Shown here in pieces: positions 14,970 to 23,256 of a stretch of DNA of 44,844 nucleotides (position 1 is its first letter; the number at the start of each line of letters is the position of its first letter). The notes beneath the pieces are model-generated. The model was not told the DNA's origin. It saw only the letters and a list, made by a program, of their open reading frames with translations, and searched no databases. The DNA lies in the IMG/VR virus record IMGVR_UViG_3300021957_000077, positions 1 to 44,844 of that record; one strand, 5' to 3'. The stretch is from a virus. Both the position numbers and the translations under genes were made by a program.

Positions 14970-15197
14970 ATGACACCCGAACAATTCTGCTATTGGCTCC
15001 AAGGCTTCGCCGAGACTAGGCATCCTAGGTGCACTCCAGACGAGAAGCAATGGTCTATCATAAGGGACCATCTTAATGAGGTGTTCAATAAGGTCACGCC
15101 TGCGGCTGACCAATGGCCTGAGGACATCTTAGAGGATTTCAGGTCTGATCCTAGAGAGCCTACGGACATTAACGAGCTCGACGACCTCTTATGTTAG
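14970..15197 (+). CDS. Conserved phage protein (MTPEQFCYWLQGF type)
   Basis: 75 residues. The opening MTPEQFCYWLQGFAE and the following IIRDHLNEVFNKV belong to a short phage protein found in many genomes, often near packaging or lysis genes, without known function. The tail is acidic. No strong ribosome-binding site precedes the ATG. The stop overlaps the next gene's start. Confidence 0.65.
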   Translation: MTPEQFCYWLQGFAETRHPRCTPDEKQWSIIRDHLNEVFNKVTPAADQWPEDILEDFRSDPREPTDINELDDLLC

Positions 15198-15364
15198 GAA
15201 ACCTAGAAGACCAAATGGAGCATTTATATCATCTGTACCGATGTTCCGTAGACTGTAAGGAGGAGCATGAGACTATGTATGACTGTGTGCTATGTGGTCT
15301 GGACCAACTCATATCAAGAAAGGATGATATCATAGATGACCTCGAGGGGGCACTTAGGCGATGA
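15191..15364 (+). CDS. 57-residue Cys/His-rich protein
   Basis: Short gene overlapping both neighbours (ATG inside the last codons of the previous gene; TGA overlapping the ATG of the next). Residues show HLYHLYRCSVDCKEEHE and YDCVLCGLDQL, giving a possible CxxxC...CxxC zinc site. Tail is acidic. Function unknown; real status is supported by overlap and by filling the gap. Confidence 0.5.
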   Translation: MLGNLEDQMEHLYHLYRCSVDCKEEHETMYDCVLCGLDQLISRKDDIIDDLEGALRR

Positions 15365-15432
15365 CCCCGATCGAACACAATCCCCCTAAATCCTACCATA
15401 ATCCCCCTAAAGATTACCGAACGGACATATGA
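15361..15432 (+). CDS. 23-residue ORF coupling to terminase
   Basis: Overlaps the previous stop (ATGA) and the terminase start (ATATGA). The peptide has two NPPK units. Its main role may be to bring ribosomes to the terminase ATG, which has no good ribosome-binding site. It may alternatively be chance reading through repeat DNA. Confidence 0.35.
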   Translation: MTPIEHNPPKSYHNPPKDYRTDI

Positions 15433-17009
15433 GCGCCGACCTAGTTAAAAGCATAGTAGAGAAGAGGATCTTCTGGCAGTCTCATCCTTATGAGTTTGTG
15501 AGGGATTGTCTACGGATCGAGCAGATCGACCGTGACTTCAAGATAACCAGTCAACAGAAAGAAGCGTTAGATGCGCTCGGTCGGTTATATAAAGCTAAGT
15601 ACATGCGGTGGGAGGTTGATCATAAGAGGGATCCTAAGAAGATAAATCTAGGTGACTTTGACGATGAGATGCAGAACATAGCTAAGATGCTAGGGTTATC
15701 TATCACAGCGGGAAGGGGTGTGGGTAAATCTGCGTTTCTGAGCTGGGTTATTATTTGGTTCCTCTTAAATGTGGACGAAGCAAGGCTTGTCGTGACCTCA
15801 ACTAAGCAAGATCAGTTAAAAACAGTTATTTGGGCGGGTGTATCGCAGTGGTTACACGCTAAATTACCCAATGGTGAGTACGCATTCCTTTTTAGGGACT
15901 ATATTAAGGTCACAGGCGAGCGAATAGTGTTCGATGAGTCGGTCGTGGCGGATAAGATACAGCCTAGGTTCGCTAAAATGGCGATATGTCAGAAGAATGC
16001 GAACATAGCAGAGCAACAAGCGACCTTATCAGGTGACCATAGCCCGAATATGATAATGATAGCTGATGAGTCGGCTGGTATTCCTGACGCGGTGTTCGAA
16101 CCGCTAGAGAGAACGATGACTGGTAAGTTTAATATATGTATTCAGACGTTTAACCCTATTAAGAACAGTGGCTATGCTCATGAGAGCCAGCATGGGAAGA
16201 TGGCTGACAAGTGGTATAAGCTAAGATGGAACGCTGAGGAGTCTGAGCTAGTGTCTAAGCAGTCATTAGCTATGGCCCTAGAGAAATATGGGAGCCGTGA
16301 CTCAGATGGTTACAGGGTAAACGTCCTTGGCTTACCTCCACAAGGTGGTGATGACGTTCTTATTCCTTATAGTTGGGTAAGTGATGCCTCATATAGAGAA
16401 TTGAAGCCACCCAAAGAAGTAGGCAGGGTATTAGGAGTGGACCCAGCTCGCCATGGCGGAGATAAAACAGTGTTTCTCCTACGGCAAGGAGGGAAAATCC
16501 TAGATATACAACAGTACGCAAAGCTCGACGGGGTAGAAGTAGCTGACCTAGTGATCGACTACGTCTACAGAAACGATATAGACGCTTGCTTTGTTGACAC
16601 TGTAGGCGTCGGAGGTCCAATATACGATATGCTTAAGAGAAACCGAGACTGTAAATGGGTTTCAGTAGAGTCAAGCAGGCGAGCTAAGGATCCAGATAAG
16701 TTCATGCGCTTAAGGGATGAGCTCTGGTGGCGCTGTAGAGAGTGGTTCGCCAACGAGAACCCAGACATCCCAGATGACGTAGACCTCATAAATCAGCTCA
16801 CGGACATTAAATACTCTGATGAGTCAGGGAAAATTAAGGTCGAGGGTAAGTCTATGATGAAGAAAAGGGTCGGCGGCTCACCTGACATCGCTGATGCCCT
16901 TAATCTAACCTTCTACTACGACGACCGACGGTTCATTCAAGACAGAGCCGACGATAGCTGGGACACGACTACGGCGACCGTAGACGAGTACGCTTATCTA
17001 GGGGCTTAA
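15429..17009 (+). CDS. Terminase large subunit
   Basis: 526 residues. The ATPase domain carries Walker A AGRGVGKS at 94-101, then Walker B MIMIADESAGI near residue 210 and a coupling segment near TFNPIKNSG. The nuclease domain has VDPARHGGDKT near 338, the second acidic strand CFVDTVGVGG near 390, and DIADALNLTFYY near 485, all typical of phage terminases with RNaseH-fold nucleases. It pumps DNA into the prohead through the portal and cuts it. Its 3' end overlaps a minus-strand gene by 41 bases. Confidence 0.95.
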   Translation: MSADLVKSIVEKRIFWQSHPYEFVRDCLRIEQIDRDFKITSQQKEALDALGRLYKAKYMRWEVDHKRDPKKINLGDFDDEMQNIAKMLGLSITAGRGVGKSAFLSWVIIWFLLNVDEARLVVTSTKQDQLKTVIWAGVSQWLHAKLPNGEYAFLFRDYIKVTGERIVFDESVVADKIQPRFAKMAICQKNANIAEQQATLSGDHSPNMIMIADESAGIPDAVFEPLERTMTGKFNICIQTFNPIKNSGYAHESQHGKMADKWYKLRWNAEESELVSKQSLAMALEKYGSRDSDGYRVNVLGLPPQGGDDVLIPYSWVSDASYRELKPPKEVGRVLGVDPARHGGDKTVFLLRQGGKILDIQQYAKLDGVEVADLVIDYVYRNDIDACFVDTVGVGGPIYDMLKRNRDCKWVSVESSRRAKDPDKFMRLRDELWWRCREWFANENPDIPDDVDLINQLTDIKYSDESGKIKVEGKSMMKKRVGGSPDIADALNLTFYYDDRRFIQDRADDSWDTTTATVDEYAYLGA

Positions 17010-17139
17010 AATCCTCGGACCCAACCGGAGACACCGCCCCACAGTCTATACATGTCTGCTTTGTAGCCAGAGTGCTTGCGAACTCCACCTCATCGGTGTC
17101 CCATAGTTGATGCCAGTGTCTACAGTCACTCACACTCAT
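16969..17139 (-). CDS. 56-residue Cys/His protein overlapping terminase 3' end
   Basis: Frame begins MSVSDCRHWHQLW and continues TKQTCIDCGAVSPVG, a CxHxH...CxxC zinc pattern seen in short phage proteins. It is last in the reverse operon. The start lies inside the 3' end of the previous gene, with only a weak ribosome-binding site. The 41-bp antisense overlap with terminase is unusual. Confidence 0.5.
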   Translation of the reverse strand: MSVSDCRHWHQLWDTDEVEFASTLATKQTCIDCGAVSPVGSEDFKPLDKRTRLRSP

Positions 17140-17467
17140 GAGGATCCATAGCCAGCTTATATCCCCCATCATCTTGAGGGAATATAGCAAACTTAATTTG
17201 CGAGCCACACTTATGACACAAGGACGTCTTCTTAAGTCTCTCCCTAAGCATCTTAACTATATGCTGAGGCCAACGGTCTCCATGTTTATCTAGGTCGTCC
17301 TTATTCACTCTTATGCAGTGCCTACGGTCATCCTTCTCCACAGCTACGGCAAGCTGATCGCCTAGGTCCATAAGTTCCATCTCAGGCTCGGCATTAAGCT
17401 CGTCCCGTAGGTAACGACCGAGACATCTGAGGCCGTAGTCCCGCAGGGCTTTGTCCATTGTGTTCAC
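17126..17467 (-). CDS. 113-residue protein with C-terminal zinc ribbon
   Basis: An N-terminal helical half (MDKALRDYGLRCLGRYLRDEL) is followed by a CHKCGSQ...DPHEC zinc site near the end. Five CCGTAG/CTACGG words lie in or at the edge of this gene and are read in several frames, some through rare codons such as AGG, CGG and CTA. It overlaps the next upstream gene by four bases. Function unknown. Confidence 0.6.
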   Translation of the reverse strand: MNTMDKALRDYGLRCLGRYLRDELNAEPEMELMDLGDQLAVAVEKDDRRHCIRVNKDDLDKHGDRWPQHIVKMLRERLKKTSLCHKCGSQIKFAIFPQDDGGYKLAMDPHECE

Positions 17468-17775
17468 ACTCTCCTCCCATGGATCTTCTGGTTCTTAAGT
17501 CGGTTCATACGGAACTCGCGGTCTAATTTGGTCTGTTCTCGCTTTATATACCTCAGGTGGTTCAGGTATAAGAGGACCGTAGATGGATTTTCGCCCTCGC
17601 GCTTACCGTCGGCGCTAATGTAAATCAGACCCTTGCGGGCTTCAAAAGCTTTTCCAGCCTGTAGATCCCCTTCGTCAAGTACCTTGTAGGTTATATCCCC
17701 GTAGTCAGACTCATACCTCCAACAATAGACGGCAAACCCGACTACGGCCACTATAAATATACCGAGGCCGATCAA
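17464..17775 (-). CDS. Single-pass membrane protein
   Basis: 103 residues. Residues 2-18 (IGLGIFIVAVVGFAVYCW) form a membrane anchor; the rest is soluble, with a beta-rich middle (KGLIYISADGKREGEN) and a basic tail (FRMNRLKNQKIHGRRV). Overlaps neighbours by four bases at both ends. Could be a membrane-linked accessory protein; no family recognised. Confidence 0.55.
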   Translation of the reverse strand: MIGLGIFIVAVVGFAVYCWRYESDYGDITYKVLDEGDLQAGKAFEARKGLIYISADGKREGENPSTVLLYLNHLRYIKREQTKLDREFRMNRLKNQKIHGRRV

Positions 17776-17978
17776 GGAATAATAATCCTACTAGGCTCAG
17801 GTTTCTTGGGTTCTTCTACGGCAAACGAAAGTTCTGCAAATTCATTCAGTTTGAACATAGATTTACCTATGACCTCCACTATATCCTCTACGGTCTTAGA
17901 TGCGCCGACGGCAACTATCTGATCGTCCAAAATGGACCGTAGTTCATTCTTAATCTCTTTTAACTCTTCAGTATTCAT
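17772..17978 (-). CDS. Hypothetical 68-residue protein
   Basis: Mostly helical and acidic (EELKEIKNELRSILDD), with a Pro-rich end (EEPKKPEPSRIIIP). Overlaps both neighbours by four bases in the reverse operon. No recognised domain; a helix-then-tail layout could suit a small binding partner. Confidence 0.55.
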   Translation of the reverse strand: MNTEELKEIKNELRSILDDQIVAVGASKTVEDIVEVIGKSMFKLNEFAELSFAVEEPKKPEPSRIIIP

Positions 17979-18169
17979 TTCCCACCCTTATAATAAACCC
18001 TTATATCACTAGCCTCAACATAAGGCAGCCCTTTATACTCCTCGTCACACTCATAATAAGGTGCGTAACCCTCTTTAATATGGCGTGGATATTCTTCTAC
18101 CCAATCGTACAGGAGCCCTAGCGTAAGTATGGCCCTATCTCTCCCTCGAGGAACGATGTGCTCTCTCAT
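17975..18169 (-). CDS. Hypothetical 64-residue protein
   Basis: Starts MREHIVPRGRDRAILTLGLL, rich in aromatic and acidic residues after residue 25 (YAPYYECDEEYKGLPY). Overlaps both neighbours by four bases. No recognised motif. Confidence 0.55.
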   Translation of the reverse strand: MREHIVPRGRDRAILTLGLLYDWVEEYPRHIKEGYAPYYECDEEYKGLPYVEASDIRVYYKGGK

Positions 18170-18363
18170 CCCCAGCTCCTCTCAAATTCCTCTTGTTGCC
18201 ACAGTATTAGTTTATCCTCAGGATATCTAACCGCTCCGGCCTTTCCATTCATATTAATGTGCTTAGGGCCTTTCTTGTCAACTCTCCAGTCCGCTAAAGT
18301 TCGCGTTGATACGCTTAACACTCGCGCTACATCCTCTGGCGTTAATAATCGGTGTACGGTCAT
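18166..18363 (-). CDS. AlpA/excisionase-like HTH protein, first gene of reverse operon
   Basis: 65 residues with LTPEDVARVLSVSTRTLADW followed by GPKHINMNGKAGAVRYPEDKLILW, the HTH_17 (AlpA/Xis-type) layout with a wing and a final helix. It probably binds DNA and may control this small operon or the neighbouring late genes. A CTACGG word lies just upstream of the start. No integrase is seen, so an excision role is unlikely. Confidence 0.7.
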   Translation of the reverse strand: MTVHRLLTPEDVARVLSVSTRTLADWRVDKKGPKHINMNGKAGAVRYPEDKLILWQQEEFERSWG

Positions 18364-18398
18364 CTACGGTAAACTAAAAATATTGTAGGTAAGCGTAC

Positions 18399-18425
18399 AT
18401 ATTACGGGACCCGAGGACACGTCAA
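18399..18425 (-). promoter_or_regulatory. Weak candidate promoter for the reverse operon
   Basis: Minus strand TTGACG (18420-18425), 15 bases, TAATAT (18399-18404), pointing at the HTH gene. Spacing and hexamers are imperfect, so this is only a candidate. The 98-bp gap also serves the portal gene on the other strand. Confidence 0.35.
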
Positions 18426-18461
18426 GATAAACAAGTGAAAAAGGCTTAGATAATATGGGTT

Positions 18462-20525
18462 ATGCCTCAGCTTGCCGGAACATCCACAGATCAAAAGCAC
18501 ACTCACTTAGTGTACTTAAATGAAACCGTAGGACAAGGGGCATCTTCTTTAAAGAAAGGTCATACTCACTCCATAGCATTTAGCCCAGAGCTTCAACAAT
18601 GGATCATGGAGCCAGCGGAGGATGGTCATACACATCAAGTCGTTCCTTATGCACCTAAATTAACAAAGAAGCCAAAGAGAACTGATAAAGATAAAGTTGA
18701 CGCAGTCTTAGCTTTATATAAGTCTGAGCTACAGTACGAGCATACGGCCAGAAAGGATGGTAAAGAGGCTAGAGGGTTCTATACGGGCAAAGATCAGTGG
18801 CCTACACAGCAAAAACAAGAACTAAGCCGCGAGAAAAGGACCGCTATAACTATAAATGAGGTGGCAGCTAAGGTTGACCTATTAGCGGGATTCCAAAGGC
18901 AGAACAGGACTGATACTAAGTTCGCTCCCATCGAAGAGGGTGATCAAGCGGTCGCTGAGATCCTAGATGTCGTGTACAAGAACATTGAGGATCAAAATGG
19001 ATATCCTCATGAGGAGTCATTAGTGTTCTTAGATGAGATGATCGAGGGCAGAGGCAACTTCCATGTCTACGAAGACTTTGATGAAGATGTGCGAGGCAAG
19101 ATTGTCATCGAACGCCTATCTAACAAAGAGGTGGTCTACGGTCCACATGAGCGCTTTGACCTTAAAGACCTAGAGCATCAGACTAAGTTCCGTAGGTTCT
19201 CTAAAGGCAAGATTGAGCAAATGTTCCCCGACAAAGCGGACAAGATTAACTCTATGTTCACCGCAGCTAACCTAGAGCTGACGCCTGACCCGATTATAGA
19301 TAACCCCGGTGATCAATATGCCGTAGGTGTTGAGATCGACTTGGGCTTCGGCATGGGTGCTGAGGTGATCGTAGATATTGAGAAGAAAGAGGTTCTAGTC
19401 CTAGAGAACTTCATGCGATCTTATTTCACTGAGTACGGGATAGTTGTACCTGAGGATGGCTTTGTTGAGTCTATACCTGAGCTTAGTAAGAAAGAGGCAG
19501 ACGAGTGGGAGACTATACCTATGGTTAGAACTGTGAGACGAAATAGGTCTAAAGTAATACGCACGGTTGTCGCTGGTACTGTTTACATAGAAGAGTCTGA
19601 GCTTGATGACTTTGATATCATACCTTCATACGCTAAGAAGGACGGAGCATATTTCTACGGCAAAGTAGAGGAGGTTAAGGATCCTCAGCGTGAGATAAAC
19701 AAAAGACACTCACAGGCTATAGACATTCTTAACAAACAAGCGACCTATAATTGGATCATAGACGACGATACATTCAAGAGCGCTAAAGACGAGAAAGATT
19801 TTGTGGCCAATGCTTCAACTCCGGGCTATGTCATTAAGGTTGACAGTATGTCCAACTTACCTGAGAAGGTAGAGGGATCGAGAGTGCCTGCGGAGGTCGT
19901 AGGTATGATGGAGCTAAGTTCTAATAAGCTTAGAGAGATAATGAACATACCACAAGAGGCTCTAGGGTTCTCAGACAGAGAGTTCTCAGGCATAGCATTA
20001 CAAGAAAAGAAACACTCGACGCAAATGGCGAACGAGTATTTATTCGATAATTTAAACGCGGCAAAGAGGCTTTTGGCTAAACGAGTGATAGCTAAAGTAA
20101 GAGACCTTTATGACGTGGAACGCATAGTTCGGCTAGTTAATCATAGCCGTCCTGCATCTGAGGCAGATCAACAAAAGAATCAGATAAACGTAGCTGAGGC
20201 GCAAGCTTTACTAGCAAATGAGGACTTGATGAAGTATGACGTAGTTACTACGCCTTCAATCAGTTCTCCTACTGCGCGCACAGCTAACTTTGCTATTCTT
20301 TTCGAGCTCGCTAAACAAGGTGTTATTCAAGATCCTTCAATTATTATTGCGGCTAGTGATATCCCCAATAAAGCTGAAATTCTTGGAAACCTTGCACAGC
20401 AAGCACAGGCAGCAGCGCAGGCCGAGCAATCGAAACAACAAACCGAATTATTAAAATCCTTACCTGATGAGTTACAAGCTCAAGCTGTAGGGGCGCAACT
20501 TCCTCCGGGAGACGCTCCAACGTGA
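18462..20525 (+). CDS. Portal protein, P22-type
   Basis: 687 residues. After residue 75 the sequence follows P22-like portals (YKSELQYEHTARKDGKEARG, then a WPTQQKQEL region, VAAKVDLLAGFQRQNRTD, and a long body). The C-terminus is Ala/Gln-rich (AQQAQAAAQAEQ), as in portal barrels. The portal ring joins head and tail and passes DNA. The first 60 residues hold three HTH (His-Thr-His) motifs at 13-15, 34-36 and 56-58, an unusual repeat and possible metal site. The ATG has no strong ribosome-binding site (AAGG lies about 20 bases upstream). Confidence 0.9.
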   Translation: MPQLAGTSTDQKHTHLVYLNETVGQGASSLKKGHTHSIAFSPELQQWIMEPAEDGHTHQVVPYAPKLTKKPKRTDKDKVDAVLALYKSELQYEHTARKDGKEARGFYTGKDQWPTQQKQELSREKRTAITINEVAAKVDLLAGFQRQNRTDTKFAPIEEGDQAVAEILDVVYKNIEDQNGYPHEESLVFLDEMIEGRGNFHVYEDFDEDVRGKIVIERLSNKEVVYGPHERFDLKDLEHQTKFRRFSKGKIEQMFPDKADKINSMFTAANLELTPDPIIDNPGDQYAVGVEIDLGFGMGAEVIVDIEKKEVLVLENFMRSYFTEYGIVVPEDGFVESIPELSKKEADEWETIPMVRTVRRNRSKVIRTVVAGTVYIEESELDDFDIIPSYAKKDGAYFYGKVEEVKDPQREINKRHSQAIDILNKQATYNWIIDDDTFKSAKDEKDFVANASTPGYVIKVDSMSNLPEKVEGSRVPAEVVGMMELSSNKLREIMNIPQEALGFSDREFSGIALQEKKHSTQMANEYLFDNLNAAKRLLAKRVIAKVRDLYDVERIVRLVNHSRPASEADQQKNQINVAEAQALLANEDLMKYDVVTTPSISSPTARTANFAILFELAKQGVIQDPSIIIAASDIPNKAEILGNLAQQAQAAAQAEQSKQQTELLKSLPDELQAQAVGAQLPPGDAPT

Positions 20526-20614
20526 TTAAGCTCAAGGACAATTTAGGCGGATTTAGGACAAACTTGCATAACGCGAGAGCCTTACTATTTTCACAGGAGA
20601 CATTTAATGTCTGA
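20522..20614 (+). CDS. Possible 30-residue ORF, GTG start
   Basis: GTG overlaps the portal stop (GTGA), with GGGAGA about nine bases upstream, and the TGA overlaps the scaffold start. The peptide has no recognised motif. It may only couple translation of portal and scaffold. Confidence 0.25.
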   Translation: MIKLKDNLGGFRTNLHNARALLFSQETFNV

Positions 20615-21398
20615 TATAGAAACAGCAGTGGAGACACCTCCCGCTGACGCACACTTAGAGGATATCTTTAACGCTGGCAGCGAGAACGCTAGTATAACAG
20701 AGGAACCAGTTGAAGAGTCGCAAGGCTTACAAGCTGAGGGTGCAGAGGCAGAAGAACCACAAGAAACAAATGACGAGATGTCTGAGCTTCGTTCACAACT
20801 AGAGGCCCTAGAAAAGCAACTCAATGAGCAAAAAATACAAAACACAAATGCTCAAAGTTTAATTGATCGACAAGGAAATGAATTAGGTCAACTTAGGAAC
20901 GCTGAAAAAGCACCTGAGCAAACATCTGATGAATTTCTTAATAAATTTGCTGATGACCCTGTCGCAGCTCAAAAGGAACTATTGCAAGCCGAGCTTGATA
21001 AACGTGAATCTGCTAAAGCGGAGCAACAAAATCAACTCGTTCAAAACAGATCGACCGTTTTGAATTTAGATCCTGAGTTTGAGTCTAAAATGGGTGGCAT
21101 ACGCGAATGGTACAAGGGAAAAGGAGCTTCGGACGAGTTTGTTAATAGTCTGACTACGGATAGCCTTGTTGGAAATGTTGATCTAGCAGTTGCTTTAGGG
21201 GAGATTCAAAGTTTGAAGGGGCAATTAGCTGAAACCAAAGGGAAGACTACGGACGTGATAAACAAGCTTAATAAGCCGAGCGCGGTCGTCAGTGCGAAAT
21301 CTGGACAGTCTGCTAGTTCTGATAGTACGATTCAAATACCTTCTGACATAACCGCTTTGTCTGATGCTCAGATAGAGAAAATGTTAGCGAGTGCTTGA
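20607..21398 (+). CDS. Scaffolding protein
   Basis: 263 residues, very acidic at the N-terminus (residues 1-55), then a coiled coil (LRSQLEALEKQLNEQKIQ) and a Lys/Gln-rich helical second half; Ser/Ala-rich end. This composition and its place between portal and major capsid genes are those of phage scaffolds, which guide head assembly and leave before DNA entry. CAGGAG stands nine bases before the ATG. No protease domain is seen. Confidence 0.8.
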   Translation: MSDIETAVETPPADAHLEDIFNAGSENASITEEPVEESQGLQAEGAEAEEPQETNDEMSELRSQLEALEKQLNEQKIQNTNAQSLIDRQGNELGQLRNAEKAPEQTSDEFLNKFADDPVAAQKELLQAELDKRESAKAEQQNQLVQNRSTVLNLDPEFESKMGGIREWYKGKGASDEFVNSLTTDSLVGNVDLAVALGEIQSLKGQLAETKGKTTDVINKLNKPSAVVSAKSGQSASSDSTIQIPSDITALSDAQIEKMLASA

Positions 21399-21448
21399 TC
21401 CGCTTAAAACAAAACCTTACTTTACTTTATTAAACAGGAAACAGACAA

Positions 21449-22447
21449 ATGTCTAAAACAGGATTTACAACAAATTCTGCTGAAACAGTTAAACTGTGGA
21501 ACGAGAAATTATTCCGCGACACTGTTAAAGCATCTTACTTCTCACGTTTCATGGGCACTGGCTCTGACTCTATCGTTCAAGTTAAATCTGACTTAGAATC
21601 AGGACAAGGTGATCGTGTACGTTTTGCAATCAGAATGCGCTTATCTGGCGCTGGTGTAACTGAGGGTCAAACTCTTGAAGGTAACGAAGAGAGCTTAACT
21701 ACTCACACTACTAACTTAACATTAAAACAATGGAGACACGCTGTGCGCGATGATGGTGCAATGAGTCGTCAACGTGCGATGTTCAGTATTTCTGAGGAGT
21801 CTCAATCTGCCCTTATGGACAGAACGACTGAAAAAATCGACCAAGAATGTTTTGACGCTTATACAGATTCAGCGGCTTCTAAAACTTTCTATGCTTCTAC
21901 AGCAACATCTGACGCTACTCTTACAACTTCTATGGTTATGACTCCTGATCTTATCAGCGAAATCAAAGCTTGGGCTGTAACTGGTGGTAACAGATCTCAA
22001 ACTCCTCTTCGTCCAGTTAGAATCAACGGTAAAAACCACTATGTTTTATTGATTCACCCTGACGTAGCGTATGACTTGAAACAAGATACTACTTGGAACA
22101 ATGCTCAACAAAACGCTAACATCCGTGGAAATAGCAATCCTATTTTCAATGGTGCATTAGGTATGTGGGACAACGTAATCATCCACGAACATGAAAACGT
22201 GCCGATCGTTACTAACTTTGGTGCTGGTTCAAATGTTCCGGGTGCTAAATGTCTATTCTTAGGTGCTCAATCTTTACTATGGGCATGGGGTAAAAGACCT
22301 AGTGTCGTTTCTAAAAAATTCGATTACGAGAACGAATGTGCATACGCAACGAGCATGACTTATGATGTGGCTAAACCAGTATTCAATAGCTTGGATTACG
22401 GTTCTGTGGCTCTTAATGTTGCTCGTACTCAAATTTCTGACGCTTAA
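21449..22447 (+). CDS. Major capsid protein, N4-gp56 type
   Basis: 332 residues. The opening (TTNSAETVKLWNEKLFRDTV), GDRVRFAIRMRLSGAGV, LKQWRHAVRDDGAMSRQRAMF and the DRTTEKIDQECFDAY helix are typical of the N4-gp56 (DUF4043-type) HK97-fold capsid family. It forms the head shell. Codon use favours T-ending codons more than its neighbours, as expected for the most expressed gene, and CCGTAG words are absent from the segment. A good ribosome-binding site (AGGAAAC) precedes the ATG. Confidence 0.93.
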   Translation: MSKTGFTTNSAETVKLWNEKLFRDTVKASYFSRFMGTGSDSIVQVKSDLESGQGDRVRFAIRMRLSGAGVTEGQTLEGNEESLTTHTTNLTLKQWRHAVRDDGAMSRQRAMFSISEESQSALMDRTTEKIDQECFDAYTDSAASKTFYASTATSDATLTTSMVMTPDLISEIKAWAVTGGNRSQTPLRPVRINGKNHYVLLIHPDVAYDLKQDTTWNNAQQNANIRGNSNPIFNGALGMWDNVIIHEHENVPIVTNFGAGSNVPGAKCLFLGAQSLLWAWGKRPSVVSKKFDYENECAYATSMTYDVAKPVFNSLDYGSVALNVARTQISDA

Positions 22448-22469
22448 TTTTAAATAGGAGAAAAATAAA

Positions 22470-22904
22470 ATGGCTTTAACTACTTATACTCTTGGTACAC
22501 AAGAGTCTAAAAAATTAACAAATGATGTTGTTGTTAATAACATGACTATCAACGCTGCGACTACTAACGTAGATCAAAGTGAGGATGGTGTAATTGAATT
22601 GTTCAAGATACCTCAAGGTGCTCTTGTTCACAGTGTTTCTATCTATATCGCTACTGTTGAAGACAGCGCGGCTACTCTTACTTTAGGTGATGGTGCTGAC
22701 GTTGACGGATTCTTAGCTGGTGTTGATGCTACATCTGCTGGTCTTGTTAAATCTGACAAACCTATCAATACAGCAGTTTACGCTGCTGCGGGTGGAAAGA
22801 TCTATACTGCTGCTGACACTATTGATTTAGTGACATCTGCTGACTTAGACACATTAGTTGCACACTGCCAAGTTGTTTATACAATTATGGAAGCGTTAGA
22901 CTAA
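22470..22904 (+). CDS. Probable head decoration protein
   Basis: 144 residues, beta-rich and Ala/Thr/Val-rich (TLTLGDGADVDGFLAGVDAT), placed 22 bases after the capsid gene with AGGAG before the start, and followed by a transcription terminator. Composition and codon use match the capsid gene, so it is likely made in large amounts. A head decoration or minor head protein is the natural reading; no family was confirmed. Confidence 0.6.
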   Translation: MALTTYTLGTQESKKLTNDVVVNNMTINAATTNVDQSEDGVIELFKIPQGALVHSVSIYIATVEDSAATLTLGDGADVDGFLAGVDATSAGLVKSDKPINTAVYAAAGGKIYTAADTIDLVTSADLDTLVAHCQVVYTIMEALD

Positions 22905-22912
22905 TCTAACAT

Positions 22913-22945
22913 GAAGGGGGGCCTAAAAACCTCCCTTCTATTTTT
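22913..22945 (+). terminator. Rho-independent terminator after head genes
   Basis: Stem GAAGGGGGG (22913-22921) pairs with CCTCCCTTC (22930-22938) through nine pairs including one G-U. The loop has eight bases and TATTTTT follows. It would trim capsid and decoration mRNA levels relative to later tail genes. Confidence 0.8.
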
Positions 22946-22959
22946 AAAAGGATAATAAA

Positions 22960-23256
22960 ATGGCTACAGAAGTAATATTTAATGAAGTAACAGCCGGATC
23001 AACTTCCGACGACATAGTTATCTCTCAAGACGAGGGTATCGTAGTGTTCTTCGCAAGCGGATTAGCCGGATCAGAAACTATACCCATCGAGCAAGAAGTC
23101 AACGGCAACTATGAACCGATCGTAGAAGCTGGAGCGGCTATCGTTCTTGATGTGGACAATACAAACCAAGGATGTAGAGGTCCCGCAGTCGTAAGACTCG
23201 TTAAACCTACGACAGCCGGAGCAGTATCAGTTGTAAGGAGAACAAGAAACCCATAA
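22960..23256 (+). CDS. Small structural protein, beta-rich
   Basis: 98 residues, mostly strands (TSDDIVISQDEGIVVFFAS, AGAVSVVRRTRNP). AAGGAT lies upstream of the ATG. It follows the terminator and precedes the LamG-like gene without a gap. Likely a minor virion protein; no family recognised. Confidence 0.55.
   Translation: MATEVIFNEVTAGSTSDDIVISQDEGIVVFFASGLAGSETIPIEQEVNGNYEPIVEAGAAIVLDVDNTNQGCRGPAVVRLVKPTTAGAVSVVRRTRNP

Larger units (their letters stand above)
14481..15410 (+). repeat. Three TCCCCCTAA repeats between terminase genes
   Basis: The nonamer occurs at 14481-14489, 15381-15389 and 15402-15410, all between the two terminase genes. The last two are spaced 21 bases and encode an NPPK repeat in the 23-residue ORF. 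They may be packaging-protein binding sites, but nothing in the sequence proves this. Confidence 0.4.
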
